Shown here: positions 1-10,403 of the stretch, one piece after another
Numbering within the stretch: the stretch's first letter is position 1
How the letters are laid out: each line of letters opens with the position of its first letter
Origin: Eriocheir sinensis
Lineage: Eukaryota > Arthropoda > Malacostraca > Decapoda > Varunidae
Length of the DNA: 64,000 nt
Direction of reading: 5' to 3'
Assembly: GCF_024679095.1 (NCBI RefSeq)
Contig: NC_066577.1
Location: forward strand, 4,512,501-4,576,500
The notes under the pieces: generated by a model
Told to the model about the DNA's origin: nothing
What the model saw: the letters and a program-made list of their open reading frames with translations, nothing else
The model's database searches: none
Program-made: the position numbers and the translations under genes

Positions 1-78
1 GAAGTAGCTGGGAAAGTTCTAATCTCTGTGAAGGAAAAGGCTGTCACTAGAAACCAACAGACAACGAATACCACAATG

Positions 79-900
79 CAGAGGTGGGCGAGTGCGGTAG
101 TACCGCATCACAAAAAAAGTACCGCACTACCGCAAAATTTCTGAAAATACCGCACTAAAGAATCCTGCGGTAGTTTTTTGCTGTACTTTGAAAACTACCA
201 AAGACGACATTTGCAGCGCGGCATGCTCAGATTTTTTTACAGTGAATCTGACTCAATCAGTCAATCGGTATCAGTCATCAGAATCAGTGATTCAATCTGA
301 CTTTTCAGTTTTTGTTCAAAATTAAATACTAAATAGAGACTAAACTACTACACTGCGAGTCTTCTTTAATCCGCGCGGTGCCGGCCATTTCAACCCCGGA
401 CTCGTCCATGGTGCAGGCCGATTTTTTTTTTTTTTTTATGAGCTTAAAAAATCCTAAGCAATTGTAAGATAATGAAAAAAACATGCAAAACATGGTTTAG
501 CGAAGTTAAACAAAATTTAAACCCACCTTATATAGTGTTGCCTCTCGTTGGTGCATATTAAATGAAGGTACTCTCACTCGGTTTTACATAGTTTTTATTA
601 GTTATTAGGAGGAAGAGGAGGAGGAGGAGGAGTGCTGAGGTCTGAGGAAACTGGATAATAGTTTTTTTCTATTATATAAAATATGATAAATATTAAATAA
701 ATTTATTCCAAAAGTGCGTTTGTAGCTGCTTGATTTATTACTGCTTTTATTTTGGGAAAATCTATTGTAAATTAAGGCAATTGTACTATTTTAAGCAGGT
801 TTCCTTTGTTTGGATAGCCAGGATAGGCACTGAATTATTTTATTTATTTTGACTACCGCTACCGCACACCGCGTACCGCACTATAAGTTTCGATCCTGTG
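79..900. mobile_element. possible non-autonomous TIR element
   Basis: The left end begins CAGAGGTGGGCGAGTGCGGTAG. The right end, read on the other strand, begins CACAGGATCG and reaches GTGCGGTAC after a short offset. Both ends carry clustered GCGGTA/TACCGC motifs in opposite orientation. A CAGAGGTGGG-type tip is usual for hAT elements. No matching 8-bp target duplication flanks it and there is no open frame inside, so this is a tentative call on an AT-rich stretch that otherwise shows only A/T runs and a GGA-rich patch. Confidence 0.3.
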
Positions 901-966
901 TTGATTTGATGGGCGCAGTAAGTCATGCTCACGTTAGTTTCAGTGGAGACCTCACAAGACCGGCGC

Positions 967-1109
967 AAAGTCATTATTATCCTCCACACTGAAGGCCTCC
1001 GTTATCTCCAAACAGCACGGCGAATTGATGTGTCCATCTCTACCGTACGTTATATTATGGGCCAGCAGATATGTAGAAACAGGCTCCACTAGTGACACGC
1101 CTCGAAGCT
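967..1109 (+). pseudogene. Tc1/mariner transposase N-terminal fragment
   Basis: Translation from 967 gives a paired-type helix-turn-helix typical of Tc1/mariner transposases: ILHTEGLRYLQTARRIDVS followed by STVRYIM. The usual next segment, YVETGSTSDTPRS, follows in a different frame from about 1070, so there is a frameshift. In Tc1 elements this part binds the inverted repeats. The DDE catalytic domain is absent downstream, so this is a dead remnant of about 45 codons. Assignment is by motif recognition. Confidence 0.6.
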
Positions 1110-2123
1110 TCGAAGCAGACTAAACAGTATATCGGCGCAGGCAGGGCATACACTCATTATTAAATACCTCCCATCCTCATATATCTTACACTTAACCAAG
1201 CTGTCGCAGTATGTGGTTTAAGTACTGATTTAGGCAGATTTTACTTTTACATACTTTTACTGGCAATTATACTGAAACTACCACCTGAAATTATCATTCC
1301 CTCATTTGAATAGGAATGAGGTCAGCCACATCATTTAAACTGGCTGATAATGTCCTGAAGTGGAATGGGTTGCAATTTTTTCATCCTCACTACAGCCCCA
1401 TAAAAATTGTCAATAATTTCTGTAATGCAATGACGACCTAATGTCAGTGACCCGGTGCTAAATTAGTTCATATCAGAATGACGTCATCCTATAGACGATA
1501 AAACGCACTGGTGGCGAGAGTGAACCTATGCTACATCCTGCAAACAAATGGTAACAAAATCGACACCTGTAACAATGGATAGACCACAATAGTAGGTAAT
1601 AAAAAATATAGTAATAAGGTAGCATTAGTTAAACAGTTCTGCTCAAACCTGAAGGGGAAAAAATAAACATTAACACATAAACACATGAAAATTATAATAA
1701 CAGGAAGAATAGACAGATGAAAAAAAATAACAATAATAATATAAATAAGTCAACTGCACGCAACATACCTGTTCAAACCTGTGGGGAAAAAATAACACTG
1801 AAACAAAATATATGACACATGGTATAATAGGAATAACATATGATAATAATAAAATGAATAGGAAGTAGGTGAAAAAATAAACGAGGAGAAAGGAGAAGCA
1901 GAACAAAAATAAGTAGGCTATTATGTAGTAGTAGACGTAGTATAATAGTAGTAGTAATAGTAGTTGTACTAGTAGTAGCCTAGTAGTAGAAGAAGCAATG
2001 AAATACAACCAATTTTTCAACGCGCACTTACTCTTCGTTGTCTTCGTGGTGGTGGTGATGATGGTGGTGACGACCCGCAACACACACAGCACACAGGAAG
2101 CTCGTGAGGAGATCCCTGAACGC

Positions 2124-2125
<2 letters not shown>
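1110..2125. other. no gene recognised, AT-rich
   Basis: I see no coding pattern, RNA gene or clear element here. The stretch is AT-rich, and from about 1920 it has runs of GTAGTAGTA. Short open frames are leucine/tyrosine-rich translations of low-complexity DNA. Confidence 0.6.

Positions 2126-2168
<43 letters not shown>
2126..2168. repeat. (AC)n microsatellite
   Basis: An uninterrupted dinucleotide tract. A shorter (CA)n tract lies at 2395-2417, and CACCAC-type runs lie between them near 2340-2365. Confidence 0.9.
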
Positions 2169-2171
<3 letters not shown>

Positions 2172-2533
2172 CAATTACTATTCCTACATACATAAAATAG
2201 TGCAATATACTCTCATCATTCTCTTCTCGGTTTTCCTGATAAATGTAAAAAGAGAGAGAGAGAGACACCATGTCCGCATTCGCTAAAAGGGTTAACTTAA
2301 AAAGAGAAACCGAGAAAAATCACAATCATCTCCACCTCCTTCACCACCACCATCACCACCACATTCTCCTTATTCAGCCATCACCATAGTCTCAACACAC
2401 ACACACACACACACACAAATACACACTCGCTTGGTGGTGTGTGAGGGCTTAAAACAGACCCCACGCTTCATCCCTTGCTGTGTGTGAGGCGGGCGATGGA
2501 CTAGCCTAGCATACTAACCCTGGCCCTAGCCCC

Positions 2534-2806
2534 GTGTCCTCTTCCTCTTCTTTCTGCTGTGTCCTCTTCCTCTTCTTTCTGCTGTGTCCTCTTCCTCTTC
2601 TTTCTGCTGTGTCCTCTTCCTCTTCTTTCTGCTGTGTCCTCTTCCTCTTCTTTCTGCTGTGTCCTCTTCCTCTTCTTTCTGCTGTGTCCTCTTCCTCTTC
2701 TTTCTGCTGTGTCCTCTTCCTCTTCTTTCTGCTGTGTCCTCTTCCTCTTCTTTCTGCTGTGTCCTCTTCCTCTTCTTTCTGCTGTGTCCTCTTCCTCTTC
2801 TTTCTG
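2534..2806 (+). repeat. 25-bp minisatellite, about 11 units
   Basis: The unit GTGTCCTCTTCCTCTTCTTTCTGCT without its last bases is repeated head to tail with almost no variation (period 25, eleven starts from 2534 to 2784). Because 25 is not a multiple of three, the same Ser/Phe/Cys/Leu peptide appears in all three forward frames. Those frames are repeat translation, not a gene. The near-identity of units implies recent expansion. Confidence 0.93.
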
Positions 2807-2949
2807 GTTTACACGCGCACTACTTCTTGCTCCTCTTTCTTTTCAGTTATGTTATTTGTATTATCATTTTTTTTTTTTTCCATGTTAGTCATTTCATGCA
2901 TCTCTTTTTTTTCCCTTCTTCACTGTAGACACTTTCACTGCAGTTTTCC

Positions 2950-3240
2950 CATCGGCACCTCACGTTACCTATATTCACTTAACCTTTCCACTTATTCACT
3001 TCACGTTACCTAACTATATTCACTTATTCTTTGCACTTATTCAATTCACGTTACCTACGTTCACTTAGCCTTACTACTTATTCACTTCCACGTTATCTAT
3101 ATTCACTAAGCCTTTCCACTTACTTCACGTTAGCCATTCACTTGTTCTTTCCATTTAATTACTCACTTTACATTATTTGTTCACTTGCTCTTTGCACTTT
3201 TTATTTATTCACTTCACTTCATCTATCACCTCTTCCATCG
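2950..3240 (+). repeat. degenerate TTCACTTA-type repeat
   Basis: Imperfect reiterations of TTCACTT, CACGTTACCTA and TATTCACTTA with an irregular period. It reads as a decayed minisatellite directly after the 25-bp array. Confidence 0.65.
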
Positions 3241-3280
3241 ATCACTTTCACTGTTAACACTTATTTTCAAATAGCCTAAT

Positions 3281-4467
3281 CGTCTAATTGGTAAAGGTAC
3301 TGTATAGCTCCGGCGCCTTAATTTGAGTCTATTTTCTTCCAAACCTTCACAAACCCCTTTGCATACATATAATACTGTAACGAAAGGAGTTGGGGGTGGC
3401 GCCCCTTGGAGCCTACTTTCGCTAAAAAAAAAAGGATCGGGGCCTTGAAGAGAACGGGAAGGGCTGAGGGAAATTAATTTTCTTGTAGCTGGTTTATTGG
3501 CTTCCCCACAATAGCCGACACGCCCAGACACACTCGCCGAGTCCCCACCTTCTCAGCGCCTTGCAGCTCCGTCAGGGGCGCCGAGTACCGTCCCCATCCG
3601 CTCGCGGGGCTCGCTGTGCTGGCGTCCTTGCGTTCCTCAGGGCGCTCAGTGTAATCCAATGGGCCCCGGGAACCGCAGAGCCGTGCGTGAAGAGGTCAGC
3701 TTACGCGGTGCGGTCAACTCAGAGGCACTGGGTGGACTGACTATGAGGCAGCCAAGCGGTGGAGACGTCAGCTTGGCCCTGGTTCGCTGAGGCCTACGTG
3801 GCGGGTCGGTGAGGAGGGTGAAGCATGGCGGTTCCTCCCCGTGAACCACCATTCCGGTGCGGGTTCGCTCGTGTCCGCGTAACAATACTTTAGTAAAAAG
3901 TGGCGGATTAATACCGCCACTTGTTTTAGGGTGCTTAGCGATGATGGTAGGTAGTAAAAAATCATATACATACCTACATGTTTTGGTGGCGCGCGGCGGC
4001 CGACATGGGAGGTGAGCAGTGTTGCCAACAATCCGGTTAGCTATGGAACGCTAGGTTAGCAATGGTACGCTTAGTTAGCGATTAGCCCAAGCATGTGAGA
4101 CCAGGTCCACCTTAACCTAATACCTCACCGTTGGGATGCGTGTTCTAAAAACAATAAATAACCACGCGTGGCGGACCTGGTTTCACATGCGTGGGCTAAT
4201 TTCTAACTAAGCGTACCACAGCTAACCTAGCGTACCATTGCTAACTGAATCGTTGGCAACGCTGCTCATCTCACAATGGCCGCCGCCATCACGAAAACAA
4301 GTGTATGTATATGCCTTTTTACCACCATCGATAACCACCTTAAAACAGGTGGCATTTGTCCGCCACTTCATAATAATGTATTATATGTATACAAAGGGTT
4401 TTGTGAAGGTTTGGAAGAAAATCTACCAATATTAACGCGCCGGAGTTATACTGAACCTTTACCGTCT

Positions 4468-4468
<1 letters not shown>
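3281..4468. mobile_element. large palindromic (foldback) element
   Basis: The two halves are diverged reverse complements. Positions 3281-3375 pair with about 4375-4468: CCTTCACAAACCCCTTT on the left matches AAAGGGTTTTGTGAAGG on the right. Positions 3885-4125 pair with about 4135-4374: GTTGCCAAC and GTTGGCAAC flank the core, and both arms carry GGCGG/CCGCC tracts. The arms are about 330 bp each and meet near 4130. The left arm is broken by a 509-bp insertion at 3376-3884 that the right arm lacks. Short open frames inside are mirror images of each other. This could be a foldback transposon or a locally inverted duplication. Confidence 0.7.
3376..3884. mobile_element. solo LTR inserted in the palindrome
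   Basis: The insertion starts TGTAACG and ends CGTAACA, giving TG...CA ends with short inverted termini (TGTAACG versus TGTTACG). It is flanked by ATAC at 3372-3375 and ATAC at 3885-3888. The uninterrupted arm of the palindrome shows the empty site. A 509-bp TG...CA block with a 4-bp target duplication fits a solo LTR of a Ty3/gypsy-type element left by LTR-LTR recombination. Its sequence differs from the LTR of the complete gypsy element at 6094-12222. Confidence 0.6.

Positions 4469-4470
<2 letters not shown>

Positions 4471-4548
<78 letters not shown>
4471..4548. repeat. (CT)n-(AC)n compound microsatellite
   Basis: A TC dinucleotide run passes directly into an AC run at the right edge of the palindrome. 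The same CT-then-AC order recurs at 42309-42530 and 48179-48253. Confidence 0.92.
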
Positions 4549-4582
4549 CTAAACTTCCTTCCTTTTCCATAAGTTAATTAAA

Positions 4583-5590
4583 AAACATCCTCCCGCCGCC
4601 ATCCCAACCTGAGGCTCCCCGCCCCGCCACTCTTCCCCTCCCAACACTGCCTCTCCCCGCTCCCCGCCGCCACCCTCACCTCCTCCTCGCCTTCTCCACG
4701 CTTCAGTCCTTCAAGCCTCGCCTTCACCAGCACCATGACCTCCGCGGCGCAACACAAACACCAAAAATTAAAACTGCGCGGCGCCGGTTCTCCCGCATGG
4801 CCGCTCCGCCTTGGGGTGACTGTCGCTTGAACACTGAGGGAAACGATCGTCAAGCAGCGAACTTATCATCTTTTTAGTGTTGTTTTATATATTATTTTAT
4901 TTACTTATACGTAAAATTTAACTCTTGAGGGAACCTTCACTCCGGTGTGGTGCATGGCGGTGTTGTGAGAAATAGCTCCTCGCAGAAATGAGTCGCTCCG
5001 CTGTCCAGCACGCATGCGCACTGAGAAACTCGGAGCAGGAAAACACATTGATATGCCTGGTGTTGTTCTAGTTTGTGATCTTTATGGTGGTTGACATTGC
5101 CGCCAGAAAACAACACACCAGACCAATGCACCAAACAAGCCATAACTGAGTGACCATCAACGTGGGGTAATTCATTCTATGGAATCTTCACTATTCGTTT
5201 GTTATAAGGCCTTCTCTTGATTAAAAGTGTTGCTATGATGTTTGTGCTGTGTATTGGAGCTGATAAAAGACAAGTAAACGATGGCGGTGAGGGGAATTTA
5301 GAAAAAGTAAGCAAGTTGAACCTCTCTCTGCGAGCTATTTTGCGGCTGCGAGTTGACTCCTACAACATCGTCGCCTCTGCCGTGGTTGCTGATGGCGGCG
5401 CGGCGCAGTTTCTATAATTGGTGTTTGTGTTGCGCCGCGGAGGTGATGGTGCTGGTGAAGGCGAAGCTTGAAGGACTGTAGCGAGGAGAAGGCGAGGAGG
5501 AGGTGAGGGTGGAGGCGGGGACCGGGGAGAGGCAGTGTTGGGAGGGGAAGAGTGGCGGGTTGGGATGGCGGCGGGAGGGGGTAATATTGA
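4583..5590. repeat. GC-rich inverted repeat, about 200-bp arms
   Basis: Positions 4583-4800 and 5395-5590 are close reverse complements, sharing for example GGTGTTTGTGTTGCGCCGCG and GAGAGGCAGTGTTGGGAG. The spacer of about 590 bp contains GCATGCGCA near 5010. Arms are CpG-rich with GGCGG boxes, unlike the AT-rich surroundings. Open frames on either arm are mutual reflections and resemble no protein I know. It may be a foldback element or a duplicated CpG-rich promoter-like segment. No terminal duplication was found. Confidence 0.6.
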
Positions 5591-5737
5591 AGAGAGGGTA
5601 TGCAGCCACTTCTTGCGAAGATAATACTCACAATATGGATTCTTTATTGGCCTTTGAATGCTGTGCAGTAACAAACGAGTGAAACGACTTCCGGAAAATG
5701 AATGGGGGGTCGCGAGGGAGGAATTCAGCCACCCATT

Positions 5738-6093
5738 AGCACCATCTCGAGAGAGAGCGGATGGGGTCGAAAAAGTGTTGACTCCACGGGGTGAGAAGCA
5801 GGACATCTTCGGCTTCCCCTTCATATATTTCATGGATAGACAGTGTTCTATTTGTTATTATAGAAGGAAATGTATATTGAAAAGTATCAGAATATTTTTA
5901 TGACATATTATATTGCAAACTTTGCCTAAGTTGATTTTTTTTTTTTTTTCTAGTGTAAAGACTGGTGTTTCCATTTGACTGTAAACATACAGTTATTTGT
6001 GCAGATTTTTATAATTGTCCCCAAAAATGGCAAAAGATGCAGATTGATGGCTAAATGTGGTATTATTATGGCAATATTTAACATATACCATAC
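5738..6093 (-). mobile_element. Harbinger-type MITE copy A, left part
   Basis: This is the reverse complement of the right part of the MITE copies at 28353-29214 and 33237-34108, with shared blocks such as GGTCGAAAAAGTGTTGACTCC and AAGTATCAGAATATTT. It stops at 6093 where the gypsy LTR begins, and resumes at 12223. The outer left terminus expected from the other copies is not found. Upstream, 5597-5690 instead resembles 20353-20430 (shared CTTACAATATGGATTC-like block). Confidence 0.7.
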
Positions 6094-6499
6094 TGTTATG
6101 CCGGACGTGTTACTTGGGTTCCGTGTCGCCGTCAGGAGACTCCGTGGGAGGGAGATATGTAAACACTTTGCACAGCTTCTGTAGTTTAATATTCTTCCTT
6201 AGTAGTACACTTCACTCGGACTCTTCACTTACCACTAGCCTACTATGACTGGGACTGACCCTCTCTCGCACTCTTCTCCTATATATATCCAGAACAGTAC
6301 AGTCTAGAATGTTACAGTATATTTTAGATCACACAAGAACATGTAGCAAAAATATATGCGAGTTGGCAACACTTCCCACCTGGCGCCGGGCCGCGCCCCG
6401 CGGGGCGCGGACGGCTCGCCTTGCTCCCCGCCCCCTTGCTCGTTTCTCCGGGAGCCTTCTAGAGGCCTATGGTCGCCGGGGGAAGCTTCCAGCACAACA
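6094..6499 (-). repeat. gypsy 3' LTR
   Basis: TGTTATGCCGG...CAGCACAACA on the plus strand, with TG...CA ends. It contains a TATATATA box near 6280-6290 and a very GC-rich stretch near 6395-6430. It matches the partner LTR over its full length except for about seven substitutions. Confidence 0.95.
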
Positions 6500-6514
6500 C
6501 TATCCCCCCCTCTT
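6500..6514 (-). promoter_or_regulatory. polypurine tract (PPT)
   Basis: Read on the minus strand the sequence is AAGAGGGGGGATAG ending exactly at the 3' LTR. A purine run in this place primes plus-strand DNA synthesis in LTR retroelements. Confidence 0.85.
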
Positions 6515-6564
6515 AATTGTGATCGTCCCGATCACACACTTAACTATATACAAACGTAAGAGAA

Positions 6565-6960
6565 TTAATCAAAAACATAATAATCGTCGTATCGCTGTGA
6601 ACGCCTGCGTTGTCTCTGTCTTCTGCTCGGTGTCTCCTGCGCGTCTATCTCCTGGTGCGTCTCGTCGTCGTCCGCTTCTTGGGGTGTCCCTGGAACATCT
6701 GCCGAAGCCGGGAGGTTATCTCCCTCGGCTGAAAGGTCCAGAAGGCCTATGTCGTCGTCGACCTCCTCTCGGTCCTGGATGTCCCTTGCGTTTTCGTCGG
6801 CTGCTGGGTGTCTGTAGTTGTTCCAGGTGTAGTTTCCCGGACCGTGGTACCTCCATAGGCGGTTGACGTGGACAACTTTCGGCTTGGTCCTTTCCGTTCT
6901 CCGGATTCGGTAAGTCACGTCGGAGAGGCGTTCTAGCACAGTATAAGGGCCTTCCCAGGG
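6565..6960 (-). pseudogene. pol: gypsy pol: integrase C-terminus (GPY/F module)
   Basis: This is the last part of pol. After a one-base frame change near 6,955 the reading passes through EGPYTVLERLSDVTYRIRR and then VVHVNRLWRY, the GPY/F-like module that ends many gypsy integrases. About 90 acidic residues follow to a stop at 6565, 50 bases before the PPT. The block binds DNA and helps choose the target in related elements. It is cut off from the rest of integrase by the shift, so as read here it would not be made as part of the polyprotein. Confidence 0.85.
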
Positions 6961-8798
6961 CTCTGTAACTTCGGAGACTGTCCTTTCTTCCTCTGCGGGT
7001 TGTAAAGCCAGACTTGGTCTCCTTCCTTGAAGTCAACGTGGCTTGCCCTCATATTGTAACCGCGCTTCATGGCCTCCCCGGAGAACTTCAAGGCACCACG
7101 GATTTGATGGTGCACCTCTTCCAGCCGTTCCTCTAGTTGACGGGCAAAACTGGAGGCGTCCCTTGGAAGGCTTTCCCCAGGAGGCCTTCCTGTCAGTAGG
7201 TCCACCGGCAATCGCAGCTCACGTCTAAACATCAGCTTTGCCGATGAATACCCCGTAGTCTCGTGGGCGGCAGACCTGTAGGCCATGAGGAGCGCAGGCA
7301 GCTTCTGATCCCGTGAAGACTGATCATTGTTGCACTGCTTGGCCAACTCCTGGCCCAACGTCCAATTAAACCTCTCCACCATTCCATCTGACTGTGGGTG
7401 CAGAGGGGTGGTCCGGGTCTTCTTGATACCCAGGAGCTTGCAGCACTCAGCAAGGACTGTTGACTCAAAATTCCTTCCCTGGTCGGAATGGAGCTCGTTA
7501 GGCACACCGAAGCGACAGAAGAACTCCTCCACCAATACCTTAGCGATGGTAGTGGCTTCCTGGTCAGGGATGGCGTAGGCTTCCGGCCACTTGGTGAAGT
7601 AATCCATTGTGACGCAGATGTACCTATTTCCGTTCGTCGTCAGAGGCAAGGGTCCTGCTATATCCACTGCCACCCGTTCCATGGGGGCTCCAACCTGGTA
7701 TAGTTGCAATGGGGCACGGTGGCGCTTCTTGGGGCCCTTCTTTGCACAGCACACCTCACACGCGTGACACCATTCTTCCACGTCCTTCCTCATGCCAACC
7801 CAGTAGAACCTTTGGCGCAGGCGACTCAGTGTTTTCTTTACCCCAAGGTGTCCGCTGGTGATGCTGTCGTGCATTTCTTTCAAGACGCCTTCCCGTGACT
7901 TCATAGGTAGCACCGTGGACCAGTAGTGGTCAAGACCATCATGAGAGACCCAGCGTCGCTGCAACACCCCGTTGTCCATCCGAAGAGTGTCCCACTGAGT
8001 CCAGTAATTCTTGGTGGTATGGCTTTCTCTCGAGATTACTTCCCACCCAGGTCGCGTTGACGACTGACTCAGCCACCCCATAATTGGTCTCAGATCTCGG
8101 TCCTCCCGTTGCAGTTTTCCCAAGTCTTCCCATGGCACCTCCGCTGTCTGTTCCACTGTAGTGCGGCGGCACATATTCTGGACGCTTTCCCTCTGGAGGC
8201 AATGTTGACACTCAGGTAGGCAGGGGCGCCGGCTCAAGCTGTCCGCGTTACCGTGTGTTAGTCCAGATCGGTGCACAATAGTGTAGTGATGCTGCTCTAG
8301 TTTACCTATCCAGTGAGCAAGCTGGCCCTCAGGGTTTTTCAGTGACTTCAGCCACCGCAATGCAGCGTGATCCGTGCGGATGGTGAAAGTTGCACCGTAC
8401 AGGTAAGCATGGAAAAAGTCAAGGCTCTTGACTACTGCCAGGAGTTCTTTTCGGGTCACGCAATAGTTTTTCTCGGCTGGAGTGAGCTTCTTGCTGAAGT
8501 AGGCCACAACCCGTTCCATGTCGGCACATGCCTGGGACAGCACTCCACCAATCCCCTCATCACTGGCATCACAATCCAGTATAAAAGGCTTAGAGGGGTC
8601 TGGGTAGGTGAATACGGGCGAGCTGATGAGGGCCTCCTTGAGCTTCTCAAAGGCAACCTGAGTTTCCGCTGTCCACTCAAACTTGCGCCCCTTCTTCGTC
8701 AGGAGGTGCAGTGGTGCAGCAATCGTAGCGAAGCCTTTCACAAACCTGCGGTAGTATGAGCACAACCCGAGGAAGCTCCGCAGCTCCTTCACGTTGGT
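6933..8798 (-). pseudogene. pol: gypsy pol: end of RT, RNase H and integrase
   Basis: About 620 codons. The frame opens within the RT connection (KELRSFLGLCSYYRRFVKGF). RNase H motifs follow (LDCDASDEG near residue 73, then RTDHAALRWL). Next is the integrase zinc-binding region with H...H...CHACEVC near residues 300-345. The integrase core has the three catalytic acids visible in AVDIAGPLP, HSDQGRNF and DGMVERF. No stop interrupts these domains. The frame is out of register with the preceding RT block by one base near 8,795 and with the C-terminal module near 6,955. The catalytic residues are all present, so the element was recently active or is damaged only by sequencing indels. Confidence 0.92.
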
Positions 8799-10215
8799 GT
8801 CGGCCAGTCCCTTACCGCAGCCACCTTCTCAGGATCAGTGCGTACTCCAGCCTCGCTCACGATGTGTCCCAAGTATTGGACCTCCTTTTGGAACAGACAG
8901 CATTTCTTCGGGCTGAGCTTAAGGTGTGCAGCTCTAAACCGGGCGAAAACCTCTGATAGCCTTCCCATCTCCTGCTCGAAGGTCTGGCTAAAGACAATCA
9001 CGTCGTCGAGGTAGATCAGTGCCGTCTTCCAGTGAAGTCCCTCCAGCACCCTCTCCATCAGCCGCTCGAACGTGGCCGGCGCGTTGCACAGGCCAAAGGG
9101 CATGACCTTAAACTGCCACAGGCCTTGACCGTAGGAGAAGGCTGTTTTCTCTTTGTCCTGTTCCGCCATTTTGACTTGGTGATACCCAGACTTCATATCC
9201 AGTGTTGAAAACCACTTGGAGCCCACCAAAGCGTCGAGCGTGTCGTCGATCCGTGGGAGTGGGTATGAATCCTTGATGGTGAGATCGTTGAGGGCTCGGT
9301 AGTCTACGCAGCACCTGAGGGAACCGTCCTTTTTCCTGACGAGCACTACAGCAGACGCCCACGGGCTGCTGGACCGCTCGATTAACCCCTGTTGCCGGAG
9401 ATCATCCATTACCTCATCCATCTCCTTGCGACGGGCTGGTGCCATCCTTCGAGGAGCTTGCTTCACTGGGCGGTGGCTACCTGTGTCGATGTGGTGCTCT
9501 ACCAGGTCCGTACACCCCAAGTCCAGGTCTCCTGTGGAAAACACATCTGCATTCCTCACGAGAAGCTCCCTGAGCTGTTCCACTTGGGGCTCCTCTAGAC
9601 ACTTGGAGCTCCTGTCAAACAGGTCGCGCAGGTAGTCGGGCAGCTCCTCCTGGGGCTTCGTCAGGGTTCTCCTGCAGACACAGGTTCTCGGTTCCTGGTC
9701 GATCTCTTGGCACAACCCCACCATGGTCCCTTGTTCTATTTTCTTTGGGCTGAAGGAGACATTGGCCACGACGACAGGCACTTCCGCTGCAACAGGGTTT
9801 ACCAAAGTACTGCCTACAATCACCCCGTTTTCTACCGGAAATCGACTTCCACTCTCTACCACACACAGGCTAGCCGGGTGGGCACCCGTAATTTGACAGG
9901 GTAACAGCATCTCCGACCTCGCAGGGATAATGGTGGTGCGCTTGACCGTCACTGGCAGGTCTTCCTTGTTCACAGTCGTCAGTGGCACCCTCCTTCCTCC
10001 TACAGTCAGCTGCTTAGCGCGAAAGTCCAGCTCGCACCCGTGGGAGACAAGATAATCCATACCTAGGATGCAGGGGTCGTCCATGTCGGCCACGTACACA
10101 GAGAGGGACTCTTCCTTTCCTCCGAGCTCAAACTTCACGTCCACTGGGCCTCTGAGCTCTGCAGTGTCCAGTGACTCCGCACAGTCGATGCGACGTCTTA
10201 GGAAGCCGACGATGA
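8789..10215 (-). pseudogene. pol: gypsy pol: protease C-terminus and reverse transcriptase
   Basis: About 470 codons. Early residues include CILGMDYL, the protease motif that follows the active site. The RT palm begins near VLVRKKDGSLRCCVDYRALN. It continues through STLDMKSGYHQ (catalytic Asp), MPFGLCNAPATF and YLDDVIVF (the paired catalytic Asp). It ends at DWPTPT, where a one-base shift moves the connection domain into the next frame. The protease active-site segment lies upstream in yet another frame, separated near 10,210. Template is the element's own RNA, copied in cytoplasmic particles in this family. Confidence 0.92.
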
Positions 10216-10397
10216 CTCACCACGTCAGGCCGCACCAATGTGCGTTCCGAGCCTGTGTCTACGACCACAGGCCACAACACTCCGTCAACCTTGCCCTCCA
10301 CTTGGCAGCTCGTCATGATGGTTCTCCTGCACATTGACATCTTCGGGGCATGTACAGGACAGACTGGTCGTTGCCCCCGTGAACCAGTCCTCCTTAG
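10128..10397 (-). pseudogene. pol: gypsy pol start: protease active site
   Basis: This frame is -1 to gag and is open from the slippery site at 10397-10403 onward. It contains VVVDTGSERTLV, the retropepsin Asp-Thr-Gly motif, at about 10,250-10,260. About 15 codons later the frame diverges from the rest of the protease near 10,210. No AUG is needed, because the frame is entered by frameshifting from gag. Retropepsins act as dimers that cut the Gag and Gag-Pol polyproteins. Confidence 0.85.
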
Positions 10398-10403
10398 TTT
10401 CCC
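10345..10403 (-). promoter_or_regulatory. -1 ribosomal frameshift signal with pseudoknot
   Basis: On the minus strand gag ends TCG GGA AAC TAA, so the heptamer G GGA AAC (10397-10403) is in the correct register for -1 slippage. After a 7-nt spacer, GACTGGT (10383-10389) pairs perfectly with ACCAGTC (10362-10368). The loop contains GGGGCA (10372-10377), which pairs with TGCCCC (10345-10350), 11 nt beyond the first stem. This is an H-type pseudoknot at the distance used by retroviral and retrotransposon signals. Slippage leads into the open protease frame. All parts are visible in the sequence; function is inferred. Confidence 0.85.

Noticed and set aside
2534..3013. 159-codon Ser/Phe/Cys-rich frame resembling a secreted or membrane protein
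   Set aside because: It is the 25-bp minisatellite read in three equivalent frames.
4276..4572. 98-codon frame and its mirror near 3226-3531
   Set aside because: They are reflections of the palindrome arms, end in Ser-Leu and Thr-His microsatellite translation, and show no conserved motif.
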